From NCBI RefSeq assembly GCF_009770985.1, contig NZ_WSRW01000002.1, positions 248,001 through 312,000 on the forward strand: a stretch of 64,000 nucleotides of DNA, given 5' to 3'. The translations under genes were made by a program, and so were the position numbers. The stretch is from Mucilaginibacter lacusdianchii (GTDB lineage: Bacteria; Bacteroidota; Bacteroidia; Sphingobacteriales; Sphingobacteriaceae). The notes beneath the pieces were generated by a model. The model had not been told where the DNA came from. It was given only the letters and a program-made list of their open reading frames with translations, and did no database searches. Below, one piece after another: positions 1 to 11,000 of the stretch (position 1 is the first letter of the stretch; the number at the start of each line of letters is the position of its first letter).

Positions 1-18
1 GAACATTATTTTACAATA

Positions 19-53
19 AAAAGCCCCAATACAACGAATGTATTGGGGCTTTT
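19..53. terminator. Rho-independent terminator hairpin
   Basis: A 13-bp perfect stem (19-31 with 41-53) around a 9-nt loop has A-rich and T-rich flanks on both sides, so it can work in both directions. It lies just downstream of the stop of the glutamate dehydrogenase gene, which is read leftward. Confidence 0.85.
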
Positions 54-79
54 AAATATTACACTGAACGTTGGCATTA

Positions 80-1513
80 TTATGGCCAAACACCCAAATT
101 TTGGTAGCTTACTGCAATTTTATTAATAGCTAACACAAAAGCTGCAGTACGCAGGGTATCGATATTTGGATTGGTTTTGAATGTTTCCCGAATTTCGTGG
201 TAAGAACGGATCATAGTGTCTTCTAAACCTGAATTCACCAATTCCAGCTCAGAGGCACCTTTGATGATAGTAGCACGTTGCTGCGGATTTAACGTTACAC
301 CCGTAATCCCTTCTACCATATTTACCAAGTTAAGATTAGAATTTTCTTCAAATCTACGGTTCATACGACCAAACGATACGTGCGAAAGATTTTTCAACCA
401 CTCAAAGTATGAAACTGTTACACCGCCGGCGTTGGCGTACATGTCGGGAACGATGATTCCGCCCATTTCATAAAAAGCAGCTTCAGCTTCGGGCGTAGTT
501 GGGCCGTTGGCGCCTTCTACTATAATTTTAGCCTGCAGGTTACGCACATTATCGGCAGTAATCTGGTTTTCCAAAGCAGCCGGTACCAGAATATCGCAAG
601 GTTGTTCTAAACCTTCAGATGATTTAGTAAAGTTTTGAGCGCCCTCAAAATTCAAGATAGAACCGGTTGCTTTACGATGTTGAAACACCGCTTCTACATC
701 TAATCCATCGGCATTATAAATAGCGCCTTCATACTCACACAATCCTACGATAATGGCACCAAATTCTGCCAAAAATTTAGCCGAATAGTAACCCACATTA
801 CCCAAGCCTTGAACAATTACCCGCTTGCCTGCTAGTCCAGGCGTTAAGCCCAAACGCTGCATATCTTCAGCTACGTTTACGCACTCGCGAGCGGCAATAG
901 CCACGCCACGGCCCGTAGCCTCTCTACGACCAGCAATACCGTGTAGTGCTATCGGTTTACCAGTTACACAACCTAAAGCATCACCCTGGTTAGGGTTCAT
1001 GGTAGCGTAAGTATCGGCAATCCAGCTCATTTCACGTTCGCCAGATCCGTAATCGGGTGCAGGCACGTCAATGTTAGGGCCTAAAAAGTTCTTTTTAGTT
1101 AATTCGACTGTATAACGTCGGGTTATGTTTTCAAGTTCCTGAACGGTATAGTTCTTTGAATTGATTTTAATACCACCTTTTGCACCGCCAAATGGTACGT
1201 TTACTACCGCACATTTGTAGGTCATCAGCGCGGCCAGTGCCATCACCTCGTCTTCGTTCACCATTTCGCTATAACGAATACCGCCTTTAGTTGGCGATTG
1301 GTGATGCGAGTGTTCAACGCGCCAAGCGTCTATTACCTCGAAGCCATTGCCTTTACGTATTGGAAAACGGAAACGGTAAACACTATTGCATGATTTGATT
1401 TGATCCAGCAAACCGGCATCATGCTTGGTAAATTGTGCTGCATGGTCAAAGTTTTTACACACATCATCAAAAAAATGCGTGTCTTGACTTTCAGCTATTG
1501 CTAAATTATCCAT
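80..1513 (-). CDS. gdhA: Glu/Leu/Phe/Val dehydrogenase (glutamate dehydrogenase)
   Basis: Oxidative deamination of glutamate to 2-oxoglutarate with NAD(P), linking amino acid and carbon metabolism in the cytoplasm. The N-terminal dimerisation domain carries the substrate-binding lysine (MTYK, about residue 100) and the catalytic lysine in GGAKGG (K112). The Rossmann domain follows, with GLGNVG near residues 236-241. At 477 aa it is somewhat longer than the 410-450 aa typical of hexameric enzymes, which fits the longer Bacteroidetes forms I know of. ATG start at 1513. It stands alone: the next gene upstream (ccmD-like) ends about 95 bp away and a strong terminator follows it. Leucine dehydrogenase is the main alternative; the family does not separate by eye. 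Confidence 0.93.
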   Translation of the reverse strand: MDNLAIAESQDTHFFDDVCKNFDHAAQFTKHDAGLLDQIKSCNSVYRFRFPIRKGNGFEVIDAWRVEHSHHQSPTKGGIRYSEMVNEDEVMALAALMTYKCAVVNVPFGGAKGGIKINSKNYTVQELENITRRYTVELTKKNFLGPNIDVPAPDYGSGEREMSWIADTYATMNPNQGDALGCVTGKPIALHGIAGRREATGRGVAIAARECVNVAEDMQRLGLTPGLAGKRVIVQGLGNVGYYSAKFLAEFGAIIVGLCEYEGAIYNADGLDVEAVFQHRKATGSILNFEGAQNFTKSSEGLEQPCDILVPAALENQITADNVRNLQAKIIVEGANGPTTPEAEAAFYEMGGIIVPDMYANAGGVTVSYFEWLKNLSHVSFGRMNRRFEENSNLNLVNMVEGITGVTLNPQQRATIIKGASELELVNSGLEDTMIRSYHEIRETFKTNPNIDTLRTAAFVLAINKIAVSYQNLGVWP

Positions 1514-1608
1514 AATTATATTTTAAGTAAATAATTGGTAAACACTATTTATAGTTTAATCAACAACCCGTTGAACATTAAACTATAACTATTTTTTTTA
1601 GAAAACGT

Positions 1609-1809
1609 TTAGTCTTGTTTTTCCAGCTTTTTCAAGCGCCTGTCCATTGCAAACAAATAAACAGCTAATCCTGCAAAAACAATTGCAACAGTTGCTATGA
1701 CTACATAAATCTGACCCGAACTGCGCATCTTATCGGCCATTTCAACCGGTTGGGCAAACGCCCCAAGGCCACAAAATAACGTTAGGGCTAATAAACCAAG
1801 CTTTTTCAT
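1609..1809 (-). CDS. ccmD: CcmD-like small membrane protein
   Basis: A 66-aa protein with a signal-like N-terminus (cleavage probably after GAFAQ), one strong membrane helix (about residues 34-54) and a basic, charged C-terminus (RRLKKLEK). Its start abuts the stop of ccmC with no gap, so the two genes are surely cotranscribed. In haem export for cytochrome c maturation, CcmD is a short single-span protein that helps release holo-CcmE from the CcmABC complex. Sequence conservation in this family is low, so the call rests mainly on size, topology and position directly after ccmC. Confidence 0.7.
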   Translation of the reverse strand: MKKLGLLALTLFCGLGAFAQPVEMADKMRSSGQIYVVIATVAIVFAGLAVYLFAMDRRLKKLEKQD

Positions 1810-2487
1810 TTAAATACTAGTCAGATTTTTATTTTCAATTAAACGGATTCGATAACGTAAGGTTGCAATCCAGATGGCGATAAATATCCAGCCGATACAG
1901 GCGGGATAGAACACCGCACGCATCATATTGTCCATATCGTATTTACCGAAGGCTGGGTTGCCACCGTTGCCGGGATGCAAGGAATCAGTCATGCGTGGTA
2001 ATATGAACAATAATACCACCATCACCGGAAATGCAAAAATGTTATAGATGGCCGAAATACGTGCTCTTTTTTGTTCTTCATCAATGGAATTGCGTAGTAC
2101 TAAATAGGCGCAATAAAGCAAAAAGGCAATAGCTGCACTGTTTTGCTTTGGATCATTACTCCAAAACTCGCCCCAGGTAAACCTAGCCCAAAGCATACCA
2201 CTTAACAATCCCAACACATAAAAAAATACACCTGTATTAACTGATTCTATGGCTACTAAATCGTACTCTTCCTTGCCGGTGCTTAAGTATTTAATACTAT
2301 AAACTACCGATATCCCAAACACCACAAACATCGCCATCCACATAGGTACATGGAAGTAAACATTACGTATAGTTTCGTGTAAAATGGGCAGAGCAGGTAC
2401 TGGAATCAAAAAGCCGGCAATGATGGTGTAAATGATGAGCACAACTGCTCCAATTTTCCACCAAGACTGATATATAAACTTCATCAT
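1810..2487 (-). CDS. ccmC: Cytochrome c maturation protein CcmC (haem handling, CcsA-like)
   Basis: An inner-membrane haem-handling protein that presents haem to CcmE. It is 225 aa with about six membrane helices. The tryptophan-rich signature WGEFWSNDP (105-113) faces the periplasm, and two histidines flank it as likely axial haem ligands (H46 in YFHVP, H171 in LHPG). The gene may start at either of two adjacent ATGs (2487 or 2484). The 131-bp gap upstream is enough for its own promoter, separating it from the CarboxypepD-reg gene. No ccmA, ccmE or ccmF is in the window; ccmB lies two genes upstream. Confidence 0.92.
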   Translation of the reverse strand: MMKFIYQSWWKIGAVVLIIYTIIAGFLIPVPALPILHETIRNVYFHVPMWMAMFVVFGISVVYSIKYLSTGKEEYDLVAIESVNTGVFFYVLGLLSGMLWARFTWGEFWSNDPKQNSAAIAFLLYCAYLVLRNSIDEEQKRARISAIYNIFAFPVMVVLLFILPRMTDSLHPGNGGNPAFGKYDMDNMMRAVFYPACIGWIFIAIWIATLRYRIRLIENKNLTSI

Positions 2488-2618
2488 ATTTGAACGCGCA
2501 AAATTAATACAAATTACGGCATATACTATGCGTACATAGTATTTTACAATTATCTTAACAACCGATGTTTTCTGTTAGGAAAGAAAAGTGCTAAACCTGT
2601 TTTCACTTACAATGCCTC

Positions 2619-3806
2619 TTACTTAACAGCATTAGGATTGTAATCTACCGGCAGTAGTTCGGCAATTTTACTTTTGGACCAAGTTCCTTCAACCAGCGTA
2701 CTTTCGCCAGATACGATGATACCGTTGTTATCAAACAATGCATATGGTTTATACAAAGTCATTACACTGGTTTCGTAATTGGGCATGTCAATAGGACGAT
2801 AGATATCTTTGAAATCCATTTCTTCCCGCTTTTTGGTATACATTACATACAGATAGTTAGGGAATGTGATGGCAAACAACCCCGGCCTATCCGTAGGCCT
2901 AACCACATCTTGCGCGGTAAACGGCGTCCGTACTAAATCTTCAATGTATTTCGACTGCTTTTCCTTTGATATCCAATAGTTCAATGAATCTCGATTTACG
3001 CCATTAAACTTATCCAGCTTTTTTTGGATGACTTCTTCACTGGCACGGTACGGATTAGGCTTTCGCAACAGGCGAATCATAATAAAGCCATCATTATAAT
3101 AACTCCCATTTAACAATGATCTTAAAAAGTGCATGCTTGAGCCGTAGTATAAATCTTCTCGCTTTTGCTCCCACTTAGCTTTCTGATCGGCAGAACCGGG
3201 CAGTTCCTGATACAACACCTTTCCGCTCCATGATATGATGTTATTGATACCATCAGCCTTAAAATCCTTAAGCAGAATTTTCACCTGATAACCCAAAGCG
3301 CGGTTTTCTATATTGATGAAATCATAAGATGATGCCTGAATTAGTTTCTTTGATTTACGATAAACGATATTGACATCATGTGGATTAAGTATCTTGCACT
3401 TTTTTGCGTTTGCTGAAGTGCCCAAAAAGCTTTCTACAAACAGTTGATAATTGCGTTTCCAGTTAGCGCCATCGGTTATAATAACGTCATGCAATTCCGT
3501 AATACGGGGCATCAATTCGGCATTCAGATTAATGAGCTGGCTGCCTACTAATACGGTTTTTGAAAAGTCCTCAAATCCAACCGATGTTATAATCAACTCA
3601 TATTGGCCGGGTTTAACGCCGCTTAATATAAAAGTTCCATCTTCTTTAGTAGTGGTACCAAATGTAGCATTGCTTAAAAATACGCTGGCCCCGGCCATGG
3701 GTGTTTTGGTGTCCATGCGTACCACTTTACCAGTTATAGTACCGCCTTGTGCCCATGCAGCCAACGTAAACAATACGCCCACCAATAACAGAAGCCAAAA
3801 ACGCAT
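2619..3806 (-). CDS. Secreted CarboxypepD_reg-like domain protein of unknown role
   Basis: A signal peptide (residues 1-19, ending AWAQ) is followed by a CarboxypepD-reg/CNA-B-like beta-sandwich (about 22-98: GTITGKVV, GASVFL, GTTTKEDGTFILSGV, GQYELIITSVGFEDF). This is the domain commonly found at the N-terminus of SusC-type receptors. The remaining 290 residues resemble the conserved hypothetical part seen in many Bacteroidetes proteins of about 400 aa, and no TonB plug or barrel follows. It therefore probably sits in the periplasm or at the outer membrane. It lies between ccmB (85 bp upstream) and ccmC (131 bp downstream) on the same strand; a role in cytochrome maturation is possible but unproven. 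Confidence 0.75.
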   Translation of the reverse strand: MRFWLLLLVGVLFTLAAWAQGGTITGKVVRMDTKTPMAGASVFLSNATFGTTTKEDGTFILSGVKPGQYELIITSVGFEDFSKTVLVGSQLINLNAELMPRITELHDVIITDGANWKRNYQLFVESFLGTSANAKKCKILNPHDVNIVYRKSKKLIQASSYDFINIENRALGYQVKILLKDFKADGINNIISWSGKVLYQELPGSADQKAKWEQKREDLYYGSSMHFLRSLLNGSYYNDGFIMIRLLRKPNPYRASEEVIQKKLDKFNGVNRDSLNYWISKEKQSKYIEDLVRTPFTAQDVVRPTDRPGLFAITFPNYLYVMYTKKREEMDFKDIYRPIDMPNYETSVMTLYKPYALFDNNGIIVSGESTLVEGTWSKSKIAELLPVDYNPNAVK

Positions 3807-3891
3807 AGCCTTAAATTGATTTTAGAATGAGTTGTGAAATCTACTAATTAAAGTATACAGTATAAATTGGTTGCAATAATTTAATGGTGAT

Positions 3892-4575
3892 CTAATCTCT
3901 CCATAAGTATGGAAACAACAGTAGTGCTACAGCTACCACCATAACATTGATAGCGGCCAGTATGCCAAAATTGCCATAGCTTAAACTACGTTCTACACCA
4001 TCCATAGCACTTTTGCTTACTTTGATAAGTAATAATATAACCGGGATGATAACAGGAAAACTAAGCACAGCCATTAAAGTACCACCATTACCTGCCTTAG
4101 CAGCAATAGCCGACACCATGGTAAACGTTGTAGAAAATGTAATACTTCCAACCAGCACAGACAGGAAATAATATAAAGCATCGCCCACCGTATTGTTAAA
4201 AAACAATGCATATACCACCAAAGCCAATAAACTTAGCAGTGTCATTAACATTGCGTTGTAAACGGTTTTGGATAAAATAATGGCTTGCGGACTAGCTATA
4301 GTATAATAATAGAGCAAACGACTCCTGCTCTCCTGCAAAAAACTTTTAGCTATTGCGTTAACCGATGCAAAAAGAATGATAATCCAAAATAGTACGTTCC
4401 ATACTACGGGGTATCCATTGCTTTGCGTGAAGCCCGGGGTAAGATTAAAGGAAATGTAGCAAACGAAGACGGTAGAAACGATATATAGCAAAACACCGTT
4501 AAATGCATACTTTGAACGCCATTCCAGCAAAATTTCTTTTCGGAGCAAATACCCTGTTTGGCGCAATAATTCCAT
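3892..4575 (-). CDS. ccmB: Haem exporter permease CcmB
   Basis: The membrane subunit of the CcmAB complex, which powers release of haem-loaded CcmE. At 227 aa it is close to the usual length of about 220. An N-terminal cytoplasmic stretch (LLRKEILLEWRSKYAFNG) typical of CcmB is followed by six hydrophobic helices. The phrase LLYYYTIASPQAIILSK matches the conserved loop of the family. The gene starts at ATG 4575, and the ATP-binding subunit CcmA is not adjacent. It is upstream of the CarboxypepD-reg gene and ccmC on the same strand. Confidence 0.9.
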   Translation of the reverse strand: MELLRQTGYLLRKEILLEWRSKYAFNGVLLYIVSTVFVCYISFNLTPGFTQSNGYPVVWNVLFWIIILFASVNAIAKSFLQESRSRLLYYYTIASPQAIILSKTVYNAMLMTLLSLLALVVYALFFNNTVGDALYYFLSVLVGSITFSTTFTMVSAIAAKAGNGGTLMAVLSFPVIIPVILLLIKVSKSAMDGVERSLSYGNFGILAAINVMVVAVALLLFPYLWRD

Positions 4576-4661
4576 CGCAGCAAATATAAAAATTATTCGT
4601 TTCAGGCAGGTCCGATGTTTACATGCGCCAAAAGTGTTAACATGAAGAAACGGCCACGGCT

Positions 4662-6599
4662 TTATGCCGGTTGGGTGTTCAACAACCGTTGTATTCTTTC
4701 ATGCAACTCGTGCGGTTGAAAAGGCTTGGCCAGCACTTCATTCATACCCGCTGTTAAAGCTTGCTGCTGTTCATGATCAAATGTAGCTGCCGAGAGCGAA
4801 ATGATAGGTATGCTGCGTTTAGGTTCAACAAAGTCGAGCCGTATAGCTTTTGCTGCTTGATAGCCGTTCATTTCGGGCATATGAGTATCCATCAGAATCA
4901 AATCATAATTATTGCCCTGCAATTTATCCAGTACCTTCCTACCGTTATCTACAATATCAAACGTAATATTCCAGTCCTTTAGCATCTTGGATAGCATGAA
5001 CTGGTTAACCAGATTATCTTCTGCCACTAAGATCTTAACGTCTGAGAAGGGTTGCAGCTTTGATGACTTTTTATCAGCATCTTGCGTCTCGGGCTTTGGT
5101 GCATCTACAATGTTATACCAATTAGTAAAATTAAATACACTACCGCTGCCCAATTGGCTGTTTACCGTCAGCTCCCCTCCTTTTAATTCTATCAATCTTT
5201 TTACAATAGTAAGCCCTAATCCTGTTCCGCCGTATTTACTAGTTGTATCTTCTTCGGCTTGTTCAAACGAATTGAAAATAGTAGCTAAACGGTCAGCCTG
5301 AATACCAATGCCGCTGTCAATAACACTAAACTTCAACTTCACATTGTTATTCATTTTTTGTATTACATGCACTTGCAGCTTTACATAACCATGCTCGGTA
5401 AACTTAATGGCGTTACTTAGCAAATTCATTAAAATCTGGTTCAGCCTTAGTGAATCAAAAAGCAGATTTTCGGGCACGTCGGGCGCCAAGTCTAATATTA
5501 GCTCAATATTCTTTTCGTCGGCTTTGTATTTTAATAAATCATAAACGGCTTGAACCGCTTTATGCATATTATTAGCCGTACGAACAATACTAAACTTCCC
5601 AGCTTCTATTTTCGAAATATCGAGTACATCATTAATTACACCCAACAATGATTTGGACGACACTTCCAATAAATCAATTAAATTGGTCTGCTGCGTATCA
5701 AGTTCCGTCTTGCGCAGAATATTAGTCAAACCAATAATTCCGTTAATAGGCGTGCGCAGTTCGTGACTCATATTGGCCAAAAAGTTTTCCTTAACCTTTT
5801 TACCATATTCGGCGGCCTCTTTTGATTTAATTAATTGCGCTTGAAAACTTTTTTGCGGAGACACGTCGCTGATATTCATAAAAACAACTTTGTTCCGATA
5901 TGAACAACGGCATTCTACCCAAACCAGGCGCTTATCAAACGTTTCAAATTGGTATTCAGCAACAGCAAAGTTCAGGTTGTTATTGATAATTTCAGATAAC
6001 TTTTTCCGGAAAGCGGCTTGATCCTTCTCAGTTGCTAAATCAATAATACTTTTCTTGATAACCTCTTGCGGCTGATAACCTAAGATTTTTTCAACAGCAG
6101 GATTTATTGTTTGTATGCGAAGCGTTTGCGCATCAATGGTTGCGATGATATCGGCAGAATTTTTTACCATAATGGCGTAATTCTGCAAATCCTCATTTTT
6201 TACTTTTATTTCTTTTTGACTACGTGCCAGTTGTATAAATGCATCAACCTTTGCCGAGGTTATGTAAGGATCGAGTGGTTTGTAAAGGTAATCAACAGCA
6301 CCAGCCCCTAATCCTTTAACAGCGTATTTAGAATCTTTAGAAATGGCCGTTACAAAAATGATAAGGATATCTTTTGTACGAGGGTTGGCTTTCAGCATTT
6401 CAACCAGCTCAAAACCGTCAATTTCTGGCATTTGCACATCAATCAGGGCAACACTAATCGGGTTTTCCCAAGCTATGCGCAACGCATCATTTGGAGATGT
6501 TGTTGACAGGATATTTATATCATCGCGTTTAAGAAGCGCTTCTAACGCAATAATATTTTCTTCCCTATCATCAACGATGAGAATATTTACAGGATCCAT
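4662..6599 (-). CDS. Hybrid response regulator / sensor histidine kinase (REC-PAS-HisKA-HATPase-REC)
   Basis: A soluble two-component hybrid of 645 aa with no membrane helix. An N-terminal receiver (NILIVDD, phospho-Asp in ALIDVQMPEIDG) is followed by a PAS domain (about 145-255, ending in VFMNISDVSPQK). Next come a HisKA domain with the phospho-His in NMSHELRTP, an HATPase with N box (LMNLLSNAIKFT) and G boxes (DSGIGI, GGTGLGLTI), and a C-terminal receiver (VKILVAEDN, LILMDTHMPEMNG). It is the last gene of the cheR-cheB signalling cluster, 31 bp after cheB. Because the first domain is a receiver, it could take phosphate from the large kinase at the head of the cluster. Confidence 0.92.
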   Translation of the reverse strand: MDPVNILIVDDREENIIALEALLKRDDINILSTTSPNDALRIAWENPISVALIDVQMPEIDGFELVEMLKANPRTKDILIIFVTAISKDSKYAVKGLGAGAVDYLYKPLDPYITSAKVDAFIQLARSQKEIKVKNEDLQNYAIMVKNSADIIATIDAQTLRIQTINPAVEKILGYQPQEVIKKSIIDLATEKDQAAFRKKLSEIINNNLNFAVAEYQFETFDKRLVWVECRCSYRNKVVFMNISDVSPQKSFQAQLIKSKEAAEYGKKVKENFLANMSHELRTPINGIIGLTNILRKTELDTQQTNLIDLLEVSSKSLLGVINDVLDISKIEAGKFSIVRTANNMHKAVQAVYDLLKYKADEKNIELILDLAPDVPENLLFDSLRLNQILMNLLSNAIKFTEHGYVKLQVHVIQKMNNNVKLKFSVIDSGIGIQADRLATIFNSFEQAEEDTTSKYGGTGLGLTIVKRLIELKGGELTVNSQLGSGSVFNFTNWYNIVDAPKPETQDADKKSSKLQPFSDVKILVAEDNLVNQFMLSKMLKDWNITFDIVDNGRKVLDKLQGNNYDLILMDTHMPEMNGYQAAKAIRLDFVEPKRSIPIISLSAATFDHEQQQALTAGMNEVLAKPFQPHELHERIQRLLNTQPA

Positions 6600-6630
6600 A
6601 TGTGACGGTTAAAAGTAGTCAAAAAACCTT

Positions 6631-7218
6631 TCAGCTGCGGAATAATTCGAAAATCTCCTCTGTATGCAGTACATAATCAGCTGCTTTAAGCTGGATAGCC
6701 GAGTTAGGCATATCCGGCATTTCGGCATCTCCAGGATGCTGTGCAATGGTTAAAGCACCGCTTTGTTGCAGCCTAAGTAACCCTTCTGCCCCATCCTGGT
6801 TAGCACCCGAAAGCAATATCGCCGTACAACGATTGGTAAACACATCCGCTGCACTTTTAAAAGTAACATCTATAGATGGTTTTGAATACCATACCGGCTC
6901 AGACACATCCAAGCTAAACTGCTTTTCATCTTCAATTAGTGTATGATAGTTAGCCGGTGCTATATATATAGCGTTTGCTCTGATTTCTTCCTTATCGCTT
7001 ATTTCGCGGAGGTACATACGACTATTCTCGGCAAATAGTTTTTCAATTTCACTGAAAAAATTCTTTTTCCGGTGAATAATGATGATAACGGTTTTGTTAA
7101 AGTCGGTAGAAAAACTTTTTATAGCACGAAACAACAACTTGAACGATCCGGCAGAACCGCCAAGCAACAACACTTCTGATTGTTGCCACCGTTGGATGAG
7201 ATCTGTGTTAAGCGCCAA
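6631..7218 (-). CDS. cheB: CheB-type methylesterase, stand-alone catalytic domain
   Basis: Protein-glutamate methylesterase/deamidase domain without the usual N-terminal receiver (195 aa instead of about 350). The catalytic triad is visible as Ser in GGSAGS, His in IIIIHRKK and Asp in SGANQDGAEG. There is no ATG at the domain boundary. The best start is TTG at 7218, which overlaps the end of cheR by 11 bp and suggests translational coupling. Since it has no receiver, its activity must be controlled by something else, perhaps by the neighbouring kinases. No chemoreceptor gene is in the window. Confidence 0.9.
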   Translation of the reverse strand: MALNTDLIQRWQQSEVLLLGGSAGSFKLLFRAIKSFSTDFNKTVIIIIHRKKNFFSEIEKLFAENSRMYLREISDKEEIRANAIYIAPANYHTLIEDEKQFSLDVSEPVWYSKPSIDVTFKSAADVFTNRCTAILLSGANQDGAEGLLRLQQSGALTIAQHPGDAEMPDMPNSAIQLKAADYVLHTEEIFELFRS

Positions 7219-8041
7219 TTTTTTGATAGATATTTTCTTTCGAATTGATTACTTTAAATCGCTTTCGGAAAGCGTCAGACCGAATTGCTTCTTTACTACC
7301 CAGACATAAAAACCCTAACGGGCACAAGCTTTTGTAAAACAAGTCCAGTACCTTTTCCTGTAATTCCGACTCGAAATAAATAAATACATTCCGGCAACTA
7401 ATCATCTGAAATTCGTTGAACACCCCGTCAGAAATAAGGTTGTGTACCGAAAACAGTGTATTTTGCTTCAACTCGGTATGAATGGTAGCTGCATCATACA
7501 ACATTGTAAAATGATCGGTTATGGTGCCCGGCAAACCCGAGTACTGATAATTCTCGGCGTACGACTTTATTTTTCGTAAACTGTAAATGCCACGTTTGGC
7601 CTCTTTCAGTACTTCGGTGTTGATATCAGTGCCGTATATAAAAGATTTTTTGCGTAAACCAGCCTCTTGTAGAAGGATTGCCATTGAATACACCTCTTCA
7701 CCTGTTGAACAGCCGGCACTCCATATTTTGATATGCTGAAACGTGGACAAATACGGCAACACTTGTTGATTGATTGCTTTGTAAAAAAGCGGATCGCGAA
7801 ACATCTCGGTTACATTCACAGTAATTTCTTCCAAAAAGTACTGGAAAAAAGATGGTTCGTTTACCAACATATATTTAAGGTCAAGGTAATTTAGCTTTTT
7901 TAGCTGCATTACCCTGGCCAGCCTGCGCTTAAATGATGCTTTAGAATAACCCGCAAAATCAAATCCATGGATTTTTTTTACCAGATTTACCAGTTCATTT
8001 AATTCCGTTACTGTTACCCCACCTGTGTCAATTTCGTTCAT
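7208..8041 (-). CDS. cheR: CheR-type protein-glutamate methyltransferase
   Basis: An SAM-dependent methyltransferase that methylates glutamates, classically on chemoreceptors. At 277 aa it has the N-terminal helical domain (about 10-75, with FKRRLARVM) and the Rossmann-type SAM domain. Visible motifs are TEMFRDP, the SAM loop WSAGCSTGEEVYSMA, YGTDIN and CRNVFIYF. It sits 4 bp downstream of the CHASE3 hybrid kinase stop and overlaps cheB. The arrangement kinase-cheR-cheB-kinase without MCP, CheA or CheW suggests that the substrate is not a classical chemoreceptor. Confidence 0.95.
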   Translation of the reverse strand: MNEIDTGGVTVTELNELVNLVKKIHGFDFAGYSKASFKRRLARVMQLKKLNYLDLKYMLVNEPSFFQYFLEEITVNVTEMFRDPLFYKAINQQVLPYLSTFQHIKIWSAGCSTGEEVYSMAILLQEAGLRKKSFIYGTDINTEVLKEAKRGIYSLRKIKSYAENYQYSGLPGTITDHFTMLYDAATIHTELKQNTLFSVHNLISDGVFNEFQMISCRNVFIYFESELQEKVLDLFYKSLCPLGFLCLGSKEAIRSDAFRKRFKVINSKENIYQKIGA

Positions 8042-8045
8042 GCTA

Positions 8046-11000
8046 TCAATTCTCTAACCACAGCTGCATCAGTGCAATTAGGCGGTCCATATCAATTGGT
8101 TTAGTTATGTAATCATTGGCGCCCGCGGCCAGACATTTCTCCCTGTCTTCTTTCATGGCCTTAGCTGTTAAGGCAATTACAGGTAACTTAGCCCATTTGT
8201 TTTGCTTACGAATTTGCCGCGTGGCTTCATAGCCGTCCATTTTGGGCATCATGATGTCCATCAGCACAATGTCAATGCCTGGCGTATCTTCCAGTTTTTC
8301 AAGTGCTTCGTCGCCGTCATTAGCAATCTCAACTTGTAAATCATAGGTTTGCAAAGCACTGCTCAATGCAAATATATTTCGCATATCGTCATCTACAATC
8401 AGCACTTTTTTACCCTTCAACATATCTTTTCCTTTGCTTACCGATGGAACAGATTTGGCCGCTGATGATGACGCAGTTTGCGCTGGCGGCATACCACTTA
8501 TTTTGTGCAAAAACAGGTTTACTTCATCAATCAACCGATCAGCCGATTTGGTTGATTTCATTACCATTGCGTTGGCATACTGCATTAAACGGTTAACCGA
8601 GGTTTTATCCAGTTCCATGGCGGTATTAACAATAACCGGCAATTCGGCAAAGCGATCTATAGCTTTTATTTTATCCAGCAAATCCAATCCGGATATATCT
8701 GGCAGGTTCAGGTCAAGAATTACACATTGGTAATCATTCTCATGCAGTTTGCGGAACGCTTCATCGCCGGTAAATGCCTGGTCAACGGTGATGCCTTGTT
8801 TTTGCATCAAATCTTTGAGCGCTTCACTTTGCGCTTCATGGTCTTCAACCAACAAAATTTGTTTAAACTGCACGCCACTCTGGCTCATCATGTCGTTAAA
8901 CAATTTGTCCAGCGTTTCGGTGTTAATCGGTTTCTTCATAAAACTGATAGCACCTTCCCTGCGCACTTTGATAGCAGCAGCCTCACCAGCAGACATTAGA
9001 TGTACCGGAATATGCTGCGTATCGCTCTCCTGTTTCAGCTCTTTCAATATCTGCCAACCATCTTTACCTGGCAGCATAATATCCAATATTACTGCATCAG
9101 GTTGCTTTTCTTTAATGATTTCAACCGCATGCGTTCCTTCGTTAACCATCACCGATTGGTAACCATGGTCTCGGGCGTAGTCCTGCAATATATCAGCAAA
9201 GTTGTGGTCGTCTTCTACAATCACTACCAACGGTTGCCCCCGGTTAGGTCGGCTTGGTGCCAATTCAGCTGCCGGTTGCAAGAAATTAACCTTAGGAGTA
9301 AAGCTTTCCACGGTAGGTAATGCAGGCTCTTCTTCGGCAGATGTTTGAGATGGTTGTTGATTTGCTACAACCGGTATAGTTAAAATAAATTCGCTTCCCG
9401 TACCCAACTCGCTTCGCAGCGTAATTTCTCCGCCCAATAAATTAGCCAGTTCACGGCTGATTGATAGGCCTAACCCGGTACCGCCATATTTACGGCTGGT
9501 TGAGCCATCGGCCTGCTGGAATGCTTCAAATATTACTTTTTGCTTTTCAGGCGCTATACCAATACCCGAATCTTTTATTGCAAAACTGATTGTGCCAGGT
9601 TTAGTACCAGGTTTGGCAGTAATGGAAATTTCGCCGCTCTCAGGTGTAAACTTAAAGGCATTAGATAGCAGGTTTTTAATTACCTGTTCTACACGTACTT
9701 TATCGGTATAAACAGTTTCGGCAACCTGACTGACGTTGGTTTTAAAACTGATGTTCTTGTTCCGGGCTACTTCAGTAAACAGCATCTCCATATCCCGAAC
9801 AATATCGCTTACTTTTATATCGTCGTTTTGGATTTCGAGTTTACCGGATTCAATTTTCGACAAGTCAAGTATGTCGTTAATCAGCGTCAATAAATCGTTA
9901 CCGGCGTTGAAAATTACGCTGGCATATTTAATCTGATCTTCACTCAGGTTATCGGTTTTATTATCTTTCAGGATACGCGCCAACACCAGAATACTATTCA
10001 ACGGCGTGCGCAATTCATGGCTCATGTTGGCTAGAAACTCCGATTTATATTTACCAGTAGTTTCCAGCTCGTTTACTTTAACATTAATGGCCGTGCGCGC
10101 TTCTTCAATGGCTTGGTTCTTTTCTTCCAGTAAACTGGCTTTTTCCTCCAGCTCGGCATTAATGGTACGCAATTCTTCTTGCTGAACACGAAGCTCTTCT
10201 TCAGACGCTTGCAGCATTTCGGTTTTATTGAGCAACTCTTCGTTGGTTACCCGCATTTCTTCCTGCTGTGCTTCCAGTTCTTCGGCTTGTTGTTGAACCT
10301 CTTCCAGCAAATCGTGCATAATGGTACGCGCTTGAGCGGTATTTACGGCAATGCCGATATCTTCGGCTGCTGCCAAAATGTATTCCCGGTCGCGTTCCTT
10401 TAAATTTGATTGGAAAGCTATTTCCATTACACCCTTCAACTTCTTATCGAAGAAGAACGGAACAATTAATATTTCAGCCAGTTCATGACTTAAAATAGAA
10501 GTTTCTAATTGCAGTTTATCGTTTAATTTACCTTTGATAGTTGCTGATTTTTGATCTTGCGCCACCTGGCCTACCCAACCTTCAGATAGTTTAATCTTGT
10601 TCTTTAAAGTTCCCAAATCATGGAAGGCATAGTAAGAATAGAGCTCTAGGTTTTGATCGTCTTCATTTAACAGGTAAAGGGTTCCGGTCAATGCATCAGT
10701 GTATTGGCAAACCTCCGCCAGTACATTTGCCGAAAGTTCCTTTTCATTTAACTGGCCCTGCATTTTTTCATTCAGGTTGCCTACTCCGGTTAATAACCAG
10801 TTTTTATCTTCGTTCTCTGCCAAAACTTTTTCAAGCTCAATATTGGCATCTTTTATTTCGGCTTCAATACGTTTTTGTTGATTGAAGGTTTTTTGAATGT
10901 AGATGAACAGAACGATAATAATAATCAGGAAAATTAATGACCCCAATACGATAGTGACTGTGGTAGTGGTGGCCGCATCCTGCGTACGTTTTTTGCCTAA

